Source: Comamonadaceae bacterium G21597-S1 | GTDB taxonomy: Bacteria; Pseudomonadota; Gammaproteobacteria; Burkholderiales; Burkholderiaceae_C | Direction of reading: 5' to 3' | Length of the DNA stretch: 64,000 nucleotides | Assembly (NCBI GenBank): GCA_027214345.1 | Contig: JAPWHR010000004.1 | Location: forward strand, 380,001 to 444,000 | Part shown: one piece after another, positions 45,303-52,599 of the stretch | Layout of the letters: each line of letters opens with the position of its first letter | Position numbering within the stretch: position 1 is the first letter of the stretch | Notes under the pieces: generated by a model | The model's input: the letters and a program-made list of their open reading frames with translations, nothing else | Told to the model about the DNA's origin: nothing | Database searches by the model: none | Position numbers and translations under genes: made by a program

Positions 45303-46295
45303 ATGAATCGAACCCTGAAGCAACTCGTGCGCCTGACCGGCGCAGTGGCTCTGACCGGCCTGTTCGCGGCGTCTGGCGCGTGGAGCCAGACCGACGCATG
45401 GCCCAACCGGCCCGTCAAGATCCTGGTCGGATTTCCCGCCGGCGGTGCTTCGGACGTGATGGCGCGATTGATCGGCAATAAGCTCAGCCCGGCACTCGGC
45501 GTGCCGGTGGTCATCGAAAATCGTCCCGGTGCCGCCGGAACGCTGGCGGCGTCCGTGACCGCGCGGGCCCCTGCCGATGGCTACACCTTGTTGCTCGCAT
45601 CGCCGACTGCCGTCACGCTGGCCCCATCGACCATGGCGGGCAAGATCAACTACGACCCCGCCAAGGACCTCGCGCCGATCAGCATGGTGGCCAAGTACCC
45701 CTTGTTCCTGGTCGCGCGGCCAGGGCTGGGCGTCAAGAACATGGCCGAACTGGTGCAAAAGGCCAAGGCTGCCCCTGGCAAGATCAATTTTGCGTCATTT
45801 GGTACCGTGACCAGTGGCGGGCTTGCCGTCGAGCAACTCAAGTTAAAGGCCGGGATCGATGTCCTGCATGTCCCGTTCAATGGCAGTGCACCCGCCCTGC
45901 AGGCATTGATGGGGGACAACGTGGACCTGATGTTCGATACCGCAGTAACCGCCATGCCCAACATGCGTAGCGGCCGACTGGTCGGCCTTGCCGTGTCCAG
46001 TCCGAGTCGCAGTCCGATGGCTCCCGATCTCGCTCCGGTTGCCGACACCGTGGCCGGTTTCGAGGCCGACAGCTGGAACGGACTGATGGCGCCGGCGGGA
46101 ACACCGGTGGCCGTGATTGCACGCATCCAGGGTGCTATCGCGAAATTCGTGCACGACAAGGACATGGTGGAACGATTCGCGACCATGGGCGCCGACCCGG
46201 TCGGCAACAGCACGGCCGATTTCGCGCAGTTCCTCAAGGCCGAGACGGCGCAATATGCGCGGATCGTCAAGGAGGCGAACATCAAGGTCGAGTAA
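45303..46295 (+). CDS. Bug-family tripartite tricarboxylate transporter solute-binding protein
   Basis: From the ATG at 45303 (AGAGGAC upstream) the protein has 330 residues: a signal peptide (ending near SGAWSQTDAW) and the Bug fold with WPNRPVKILVGFPAGGASDVMAR, VIENRPGAAGTLAA and VPFNGSAPALQALMG. Bug proteins bind carboxylated or aromatic ligands in the periplasm, and many work without a linked membrane transporter, as here. The adjacent RraA-like enzyme and IclR regulator suggest uptake and breakdown of a carboxylic acid. Confidence 0.94.
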   Translation: MNRTLKQLVRLTGAVALTGLFAASGAWSQTDAWPNRPVKILVGFPAGGASDVMARLIGNKLSPALGVPVVIENRPGAAGTLAASVTARAPADGYTLLLASPTAVTLAPSTMAGKINYDPAKDLAPISMVAKYPLFLVARPGLGVKNMAELVQKAKAAPGKINFASFGTVTSGGLAVEQLKLKAGIDVLHVPFNGSAPALQALMGDNVDLMFDTAVTAMPNMRSGRLVGLAVSSPSRSPMAPDLAPVADTVAGFEADSWNGLMAPAGTPVAVIARIQGAIAKFVHDKDMVERFATMGADPVGNSTADFAQFLKAETAQYARIVKEANIKVE

Positions 46296-46303
46296 TCGGG
46301 CCC

Positions 46304-46324
46304 CGACGGCCTCTGGCGCCGTCG
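46304..46324. terminator. Candidate stem-loop terminator
   Basis: CGACGGC (46304-46310) pairs with GCCGTCG (46318-46324), with a 7-nt loop, between the Bug gene and the convergent DUF4136 gene. No T run follows, so function is uncertain. Confidence 0.4.
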
Positions 46325-46346
46325 CGGGTTCGGCCGGCCGATGGCC

Positions 46347-46961
46347 TCAGCGTGGAATCTCGACCTCGACCCGCCGCATCCCCTGCGGCGGATTCGGAAA
46401 CCCGCGCAGCGCCGCCTCGAACATGGCCGGCAACACGGCTGCGTCGTCGCTCCAGCGCCCGTCGTGGTTGGCCCGGCTCTCGAACACCAGCTGGCCGTCG
46501 GACAACCGGCGTACCAGCAACTGGACCTCGCGCCGGTAATACGGCGAGTCGACCTGCAGTGCGACCATGGGCACGTGCACGACGGTGCCGGCGGGGGTGA
46601 CGACCACGCCGTGGCGCATGCCGCCCCAGTAGGGCGGATCATCCCAGGGCGCACGCGGGTCGCGCGCCACGCGCATGTCGTAGGAAACGCTGTAGCGTGC
46701 CGCCGCGTCGTCGCGCAGCATGCCGACCTGGGCCAGCGCGTCCTGCACGATCGCCTCCAGGCGGTCCTGGAGCTCGCCGCGCGCCTGTTGCGACGGCATG
46801 CGCTCGAAGCGGTAGGTCATCGGCGGGGTCACACCCGGGCCGGTGGTGTAGGCATGCACGTCCGAGTCGACGATGCGCATGCCGGAGCAGCCTGCAAGCA
46901 GCACCAGCAGGGCCAGCAGCGCCGTGTGTCGCAGTAGCATCATCATGCGTGGTCGAGCCAT
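46347..46961 (-). CDS. DUF4136-type lipoprotein
   Basis: The 204-residue protein has a lipoprotein signal with lipobox LLAGC (near residue 24) and a DUF4136-like domain (TYRFERMPSQQ, YSVSYDMRV, LLVRRLSDGQLVFESRA). The family is exported and of unknown role; it is often linked to the outer membrane. It stands alone between the Bug gene and ttcA. The start could also be MMMLLRH, five or six codons later. Confidence 0.88.
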   Translation of the reverse strand: MARPRMMMLLRHTALLALLVLLAGCSGMRIVDSDVHAYTTGPGVTPPMTYRFERMPSQQARGELQDRLEAIVQDALAQVGMLRDDAAARYSVSYDMRVARDPRAPWDDPPYWGGMRHGVVVTPAGTVVHVPMVALQVDSPYYRREVQLLVRRLSDGQLVFESRANHDGRWSDDAAVLPAMFEAALRGFPNPPQGMRRVEVEIPR

Positions 46962-47013
46962 GGCCGTGTGTCCCTTTTTCGGTTACCCGTTGCCCGACCC
47001 GCCACCGGCGGGC

Positions 47014-47976
47014 TCAGCTGTCGAAGCGCACCACCTGCATCGACGGCAGTCCGGGCGAGGGAAATTCCTCGGTGTCGAAGGCCTTGTCGCCGTCCGCATC
47101 GGGCGTCCCGGTGGCTGTCAGACCCCTGAAATCATGGCGGGTTCCGTCCATCAGGTGAGAAGGCACGACATTCTGCAGCGCCGTGAACATGCTCTCGATC
47201 CGGCCCGGATGGTGTTTTTCCCAGTCCTGCAGCATGGCCGCGACCTGCTTGCGCTGCAGGTTGACCTGGCTGCCGCACAGGGTGCAGGGGATGATCGGGT
47301 ACTGGCGGTAGGCTGCCCAGCGCACCAGGTCCTTCTCGGCCACCAGCGCCATCGGGCGGATCACGACATGCCTGCCGTCGTCGCTGACCAGTTTGGGCGG
47401 CATGCCCTTGAGCTTGCCACCGAAGAACATATTCAGGAAAAACGTCTGCAGGATGTCGTCGCGGTGGTGGCCCAGCGCGATCTTGGTGGCGCCGAGTTCG
47501 TCCGCCACCCGATACAGGATGCCGCGGCGCAGCCGGCTGCACAGGCTGCACAGGGTCTTGCCCTCGGGGATCAGCCGCTTGACGATGGAATAGGTGTCCT
47601 GGTTCTCGATGTGGAACGGCACGCCGCGCTCGCTCAGGTACTGCGGCAACACGTGTTCCGGAAAGCCGGGTTGCTTCTGGTCGAGGTTGACGGCGATCAG
47701 CTCGAAACGCACCGGCGCGCGTGCCTGCAGCTTCTGCAGGATGTCGAGCATGGCGTAACTGTCCTTGCCGCCGCTGACGCACACCATGACCTTGTCGCCT
47801 TCCTCGATCATGTTGTAGTCGACGATGGCCTGGCCGACCAGGCGGCACAGGCGCTTCTCGCGCTTGTGGTGCTCGCGCTCGATCTTCAGGCGCGCGCCCG
47901 CGGCGGCCGCCTCGGCGTGGCCTGCCGGCAGCGGCGCGGCGTCCGGTTCCACCCAGGGGGTCGTTTCCGTCACCAT
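47014..47976 (-). CDS. ttcA: tRNA 2-thiocytidine(32) synthetase TtcA
   Basis: The 320-residue protein has the PP-loop [14 protein letters not shown], the cysteine pair [12 protein letters not shown] (CxxC) and the third cysteine in CTLCGSQ, which bind the iron-sulfur cluster. It thiolates C32 of tRNA. From the ATG at 47976 the start overlaps the folB stop by 7 bp, so the two genes are probably coupled. The longer frame extends across folB and is rejected. Confidence 0.97.
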   Translation of the reverse strand: MVTETTPWVEPDAAPLPAGHAEAAAAGARLKIEREHHKREKRLCRLVGQAIVDYNMIEEGDKVMVCVSGGKDSYAMLDILQKLQARAPVRFELIAVNLDQKQPGFPEHVLPQYLSERGVPFHIENQDTYSIVKRLIPEGKTLCSLCSRLRRGILYRVADELGATKIALGHHRDDILQTFFLNMFFGGKLKGMPPKLVSDDGRHVVIRPMALVAEKDLVRWAAYRQYPIIPCTLCGSQVNLQRKQVAAMLQDWEKHHPGRIESMFTALQNVVPSHLMDGTRHDFRGLTATGTPDADGDKAFDTEEFPSPGLPSMQVVRFDS

Positions 47977-48341
47977 TGCCCCGACTCCACGCGAATCGCC
48001 ACTTCGCAGTCGTCGAAGATCTCCAGCTTGGCGATCTTCACTCGCACGCCCTGCACGCCGGGGATCTGCATCAGCCGGCGCGACAACTTGCCGATCAGCG
48101 TTTCGAGCAGGTTCACGTGTTGCGCCGTGCATTCGTCGATGATGATCTGGCGGATCTTGCGGTAGTCGAGCACGTGGTTGATCTCGTCGTCTTCGGGATG
48201 CAGGTCCTGGGCGCCGAGGTTGAGCTCGGCATCGACCTGGATCGGTTGCGGACCGGTCTTCTCGAAGTCCAGGATGCCCAGGTTGGCGGCGAACCGCAGG
48301 CCGGTCAGCGTCAGGATCTGGGTGCCACGGGTTTTGGTCAT
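47970..48341 (-). CDS. folB: Dihydroneopterin aldolase FolB
   Basis: The 123-residue protein matches FolB with [28 protein letters not shown] and the glutamate-containing LLETLIGKL. It converts dihydroneopterin into 6-hydroxymethyl-dihydropterin in folate synthesis. It lies between the pteridine-reductase-like SDR and ttcA, all on the minus strand. The ATG at 48341 gives normal length; the frame remains open upstream to 49130. Confidence 0.95.
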   Translation of the reverse strand: MTKTRGTQILTLTGLRFAANLGILDFEKTGPQPIQVDAELNLGAQDLHPEDDEINHVLDYRKIRQIIIDECTAQHVNLLETLIGKLSRRLMQIPGVQGVRVKIAKLEIFDDCEVAIRVESGQW

Positions 48342-48382
48342 GGTGGTGCGAGGGTCCGGGGGGAGGGGAGCGCTGTGCGCGT

Positions 48383-49282
48383 TCACATCAGCGAAAAATC
48401 GCGGTCGAAACGCATCAGGTGCTGGCCGCCGTCGACCAGCAGCGAGGTGCCGGTGAGCGAGCGGTTCTCCAGGGCAAAACGCACCGTCGCGGCCACGTCG
48501 GCCGGTGTCGATGATTGGTCGAGCAGCGCCATCTTGTGGCGCTCGCGGAACGCGTCGTCGCTGAGCAGCTTGCTGGTCAGGGTCAGGCCGGGCGCGACGC
48601 CGACGACCCGAACCAGCGGCGCCAGCGCCATGGCCAGCATGGTGTTGGCCGCCTCCAGCGCCGCCTTGGACAAGGTGTAGCTCAGGAAGTCCGGGTTCTG
48701 GTTCCACAACTTCTGGTCCAGCAGGTTGATGACCGCACCCATCAGCGGCGGCACGGGCGCCAGCGACGGTGTGTCGTCGGGGTCCGTGTCGACGGGCCGG
48801 TCGGTTGGCGCTGCCGCTGCGCCTTCGGCCTGCGGCTCGGCTTGCTCCGGCGACGGCTCGGCGGCGGCCAGGGCCGCGCGGCGCTCGCCGATATGGGCGT
48901 GCAAGGCCTGGGCCAGCAGGATCGCGGCGCCGGCGTTGCTGCGCATGTGTTTTTCCATCGCCGCAAAACCGAAGCTCTGGGCGGTGTCGTGTTCGAACGT
49001 CGAGGCGCTGTTGACCACCGCATCGACATGCCCGAAATGCTGGATCACGGCCGGCAACAGGCGGCGCACCGCCGTTTCGTTGGCCAGGTTGGCGCGGAAG
49101 GACTCGCTCTTGCCCGACAACTGCGCGCATTGCGCGGTGGTGCGGTGGGCGTCTTCGACCGAGTCGCGGTAGTGCACCGCCACCTGCCAGCCGTCACGCG
49201 CCAATGCCAGTGCGATCTCCCGCCCCAGGCGCTTGGCCGAGCCGGTGACGAGGACAACACGGGCGGGGGCGGCAGCGGGCAT
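48383..49282 (-). CDS. SDR-family oxidoreductase, pteridine-reductase-like (FolM-like)
   Basis: The 299-residue protein has a [19 protein letters not shown] nucleotide motif, where the arginine-rich TGxxxRxG form indicates the pteridine reductase group. The catalytic pair is in SYTLSKAAL (YxxxK, about residue 206), and the C-terminal signature is [14 protein letters not shown] proline/alanine/acidic insertion of about 40 residues (about 145-185) is unusual for SDRs. It lies 41 bp upstream of folB, so a role in tetrahydropterin or folate metabolism is likely. It diverges from the MidA-like gene. Confidence 0.92.
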   Translation of the reverse strand: MPAAAPARVVLVTGSAKRLGREIALALARDGWQVAVHYRDSVEDAHRTTAQCAQLSGKSESFRANLANETAVRRLLPAVIQHFGHVDAVVNSASTFEHDTAQSFGFAAMEKHMRSNAGAAILLAQALHAHIGERRAALAAAEPSPEQAEPQAEGAAAAPTDRPVDTDPDDTPSLAPVPPLMGAVINLLDQKLWNQNPDFLSYTLSKAALEAANTMLAMALAPLVRVVGVAPGLTLTSKLLSDDAFRERHKMALLDQSSTPADVAATVRFALENRSLTGTSLLVDGGQHLMRFDRDFSLM

Positions 49283-49300
49283 TCGGGGACAATCCGGAAG

Positions 49301-50431
49301 ATGGTGACACCCCCGAGTTTAACGAGCGACCTGCAGGCCCATGTGGCGCAGGTGATCACCGACAGCGGCGGCTGGATCGGTTTCGACCGTTTCATGGCGC
49401 TGGCCCTGTACGCCCCGGGGCTCGGTTATTACGTGCGCGGCGACAGCCAGATCGGCCAATTGCCGGGCGCGGCGGCCGCGCCGGCCAGCGATTTCGCGAC
49501 CGCGCCCGTCATCTCCCCGTTGTTCGGCCGTGCACTGGCGGTGCAGGTCGGCGAGGCGCTGCACCACAGCGGGACCGACACGGTCTGGGAGTTCGGCGCC
49601 GGCACCGGCGCGATGGCGGCGCAGCTGCTCGAGGTCCTGGGCGACCAGGTGCGGCGCTACGTCATCGTCGACCTCTCGGGCAGCCTGCAACAACGCCAGC
49701 GCACGACGCTGGCGCGCTTCGCCGACAAGCTCGCATGGGCCACGCAACTGCCCGAGACGCTGCGCGGCGTCGTGGTCGGCAACGAAGTGCTCGATGCGAT
49801 GCCGGTGCGCCTGCTGGTGCGCACCGCGGGCCGCTGGCATGAACGGGGCGTGGTGATCGCGCCCCACGGGCAGCTCGGATGGGGCGATCGGCTTACCGAC
49901 CTGCGCCCGCCGGTGGCGATCGACGGCGACCATGACTACCTGACCGAGATCCATCCGCAGGCCGAGGCCTTCATGGGCACGCTGGTCGACCGCCTGGCGC
50001 AGGGCGCGGTGTTCCTGATCGACTACGGATTCGGCGAGCGCGAGTATTACCACCCGCAACGCAGCATGGGTACCGTGATGTGCCACCAGCTGCACCGGGC
50101 CGATGGCAACCCGCTGCTCGACGTGGGCGCCAAGGACATCACCGCGCACGTGAACTTCACCGGCATCGCGCTCGCGGCGCAGCAGGCGGCCGATCAGGCC
50201 GGCGTGGCCGGGCACTGGCACTTGCTGGGATATGCCAGCCAGGCGCGTTTCCTGCTCAACTGCGGCCTGGCGGGCATGATGGAGTCGGCCAGCCTGCCCG
50301 AGCGCAGTATGGCCAACAAGCTGCTGATGGAACACGAGATGGGCGAACTGTTCAAGGTGATCGGGTTCTGCCGCGGTACGCCGTGGGACGCGATCGGCTT
50401 CGTGCACGGCGACCGCAGCCATAACTTGTGA
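49301..50431 (+). CDS. MidA/NDUFAF7-like SAM-dependent methyltransferase
   Basis: The 376-residue protein belongs to the DUF185/MidA family: FMALALYAPGLGYY near the N-terminus, WEFGAGTGAMAAQLLE (SAM site, about residues 88-103) and FLIDYGFGEREYYHPQR (about 235-251). The mitochondrial relative NDUFAF7 methylates a complex I subunit arginine. The substrate here is unknown. The ATG at 49301 fits the family; the frame is open upstream. Confidence 0.94.
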   Translation: MVTPPSLTSDLQAHVAQVITDSGGWIGFDRFMALALYAPGLGYYVRGDSQIGQLPGAAAAPASDFATAPVISPLFGRALAVQVGEALHHSGTDTVWEFGAGTGAMAAQLLEVLGDQVRRYVIVDLSGSLQQRQRTTLARFADKLAWATQLPETLRGVVVGNEVLDAMPVRLLVRTAGRWHERGVVIAPHGQLGWGDRLTDLRPPVAIDGDHDYLTEIHPQAEAFMGTLVDRLAQGAVFLIDYGFGEREYYHPQRSMGTVMCHQLHRADGNPLLDVGAKDITAHVNFTGIALAAQQAADQAGVAGHWHLLGYASQARFLLNCGLAGMMESASLPERSMANKLLMEHEMGELFKVIGFCRGTPWDAIGFVHGDRSHNL

Positions 50432-50441
50432 GGCACCGCCC

Positions 50442-50636
50442 ATGATCCGCTGGCTGATCGTCGTGTTCCTGGTGCTGTTCCTGATCAACTGGTTCACGCC
50501 GGCCTTGCGCAAGCTCGGATTCGGCCGCCTGCCGGGCGATTTCCGGTTCAAGCTGTTCGGCCGCGATTTCCACCTGCCGGTGACCACGACGGTGCTGATC
50601 AGCATGCTGGCGGCGCTGGTGTCGCGCGTTTTGTGA
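50442..50636 (+). CDS. DUF2905 small membrane protein
   Basis: The 64-residue protein has two hydrophobic segments separated by the conserved LGFGRLPGDFRF. It matches DUF2905. No function is known. It lies 10 bp after the MidA-like gene and its stop overlaps the MFS start (TGATG). Confidence 0.92.
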   Translation: MIRWLIVVFLVLFLINWFTPALRKLGFGRLPGDFRFKLFGRDFHLPVTTTVLISMLAALVSRVL

Positions 50637-51817
50637 TGCAGCAGCCGACCCTGGTGGCGCCGCGCATGGCCTTGCTGGCCCTGGTCTACGGCGCCTTCAT
50701 CAGCCTGGGCCTGCCGGACGGCGTGTTCGGCGTGGCCTGGCCGCCGATGCGCACCGATCTGGGCGCGTCGCTGGCCGCCGCGGGCTGGGTGACGATGATC
50801 ATGACCTCGGCGTCGGCTGCATCGGGTTTTGCCAGCGGCTGGGTGCTGGCGCGGCTGGGGACGGGCCGGGTGGTGGCCATCAGCGGCCTGCTCACCGCGC
50901 TGGCCATGCTCGGTTTCAGCCTGGCGCCGGCTTTCGGCTGGATCCTGTTGCTGACAGTGCCGCTGGGCCTGGGTGCGGGCGCGGTCGACGCCGGGCTCAA
51001 CCATTTCGTGGCCCGCCACTACAGCGCGCGCCACATGAGCTGGTTGCATGGCTGCTGGGGCATCGGCGCAACCCTGGGGCCGATGCTCATGGGTGCGGCC
51101 CTGGCGGGCGGCATCGGCTGGCAGGGAGGGTATCGGGCCATCGGCCTGTTGCAGCTGGCACTGGCGTGCGTGTTCGTCGCGAGCCTGTCGATGTGGGCGC
51201 GTGAACCGGCGCCATCGCATGACGGCGGCCCGGTCGGCACGCCGTCGCGGCCCGGCATCACACCCCCGGCCTGGGCGCCCTGGCTGGCGGCCTCGTTGTA
51301 CCTGGTCTATGCCACCATCGAGGTTGGCAGCGGCCTGTGGGCCGCCAGCATTCTGGTCGACGGCCGCGGCATGGCGCCGGCGGATGCGGGGGTCTGGGTC
51401 GCGGGTTATTTCGGCGCCATCATGGCCGGGCGGTTCGCGATCGGCCTGGTGGCGGTGCGCCTGGGCAACCGGGCCCTGGTACGCGCCGGCATCCTGACTG
51501 CGCTGGTGGGGGCGACGCTCGTGGCCATGCGCGGCGTGCCGAACGGGGTGGCGCTGGTCGGCCTGATGTTGCTCGGCCTGGGGTGCGCGCCGATCTACCC
51601 GTCGCTGATGCACGAGGCGACACGGCGATTCGATGCCGACACGGCGCGCCGCGTGATCGGGCGCCAGGTTGCGTTTTCCTATGTCGGTTGTGCGCTCGGC
51701 CCAGCCGCGCTGGGCCTGCTCGCCGCGGGGCTGGGCTTGTGGGCGGTGATGCCGGCGGTCTGTCTGGCCTTGCTGGTGCTGCTGGCCATGACGTCGCGCC
51801 TGGACCGGGTGACCTGA
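50636..51817 (+). CDS. MFS transporter
   Basis: The 393-residue protein has twelve hydrophobic segments in two halves. The start of the first half reads VYGAFISLGLPDGVFGVAWP and the central loop has SWLHGCWGIGATLGP, typical of the FucP-like/sugar MFS branch. The substrate cannot be assigned. The ATG at 50636 overlaps the preceding stop; a GTG directly before it is an alternative. Confidence 0.93.
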   Translation: MQQPTLVAPRMALLALVYGAFISLGLPDGVFGVAWPPMRTDLGASLAAAGWVTMIMTSASAASGFASGWVLARLGTGRVVAISGLLTALAMLGFSLAPAFGWILLLTVPLGLGAGAVDAGLNHFVARHYSARHMSWLHGCWGIGATLGPMLMGAALAGGIGWQGGYRAIGLLQLALACVFVASLSMWAREPAPSHDGGPVGTPSRPGITPPAWAPWLAASLYLVYATIEVGSGLWAASILVDGRGMAPADAGVWVAGYFGAIMAGRFAIGLVAVRLGNRALVRAGILTALVGATLVAMRGVPNGVALVGLMLLGLGCAPIYPSLMHEATRRFDADTARRVIGRQVAFSYVGCALGPAALGLLAAGLGLWAVMPAVCLALLVLLAMTSRLDRVT

Positions 51818-51989
51818 CCCGGTGCGGTGCGGTTCGGTCCGTTTCGTTGCGGGCATGCAAAGTGCATGTCCTCGGCTTGAAGCCGCCGGATCCGACCCCA
51901 GTTGCATCGTACCGGTGCGCCGTGGCCGTCGGTGCTGCGCAGGGCGGCAACACCACGACGACACGAACCGGTACTCAGGAAAAAGGACC

Positions 51990-52427
51990 ATGACGAGCCC
52001 CGCACACATTGTTTGCCCGCATTGCCACACCACGAACCGGGTGGCAACGGACGACCTGCACAACGAGCCCGATTGCGGGCGATGCCACCAGCCGCTGTTC
52101 ACCGCGCATTCGACCGCGCTGGACGTGGACGCCTTCGAGCGCCACATCGGGCGCAACGACATCCCGGTGCTGGTGGACTTCTGGGCCCCGTGGTGCGGCC
52201 CCTGCCGCCAGATGGCGCCGGCGTTCGAACAGGCCGCATCCCAGCTGGAGCCCACAGTGCGCCTGGCCAAGGTCAATACCGAAGAGGTGCAAGGGCTGGG
52301 CCAGCGTTTCAACATCCGCAGCATCCCGACGCTGGCGCTGTTCAGGAATGGACGCGAAGTGGCCCGCCAGGCCGGCGCCATGGGCGCGGCCGACATCGTG
52401 CGCTGGACGCGGGCGCATCTGGGCTGA
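51990..52427 (+). CDS. trxC: Thioredoxin TrxC (thioredoxin 2)
   Basis: The 145-residue protein has the N-terminal zinc module CPHC and CGRC (residues 9-33) followed by a thioredoxin domain with WAPWCGPCRQMAP. TrxC is a disulfide reductase often induced by oxidative stress. The ATG at 51990 has AAAGGA 4-5 bp upstream. The 172 bp after it, up to the convergent PEP-CTERM gene, show no feature. Confidence 0.96.
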   Translation: MTSPAHIVCPHCHTTNRVATDDLHNEPDCGRCHQPLFTAHSTALDVDAFERHIGRNDIPVLVDFWAPWCGPCRQMAPAFEQAASQLEPTVRLAKVNTEEVQGLGQRFNIRSIPTLALFRNGREVARQAGAMGAADIVRWTRAHLG

Positions 52428-52599
52428 CGCGGCACCGCGCTGCTGGGCGGCACGTTGCGGTACGGCACCTCGATGGCACCCGCTGCGGCAGCACCGGCCG
52501 GTCCAACCGCGCCGGCGCAGAAGCGGGCAACCGGGCCAGCACAGGAGCGGGCCCGGGCTCGACCTCACGCGCCGCAGTCGGACGCAAGGTCGCGGGGTG

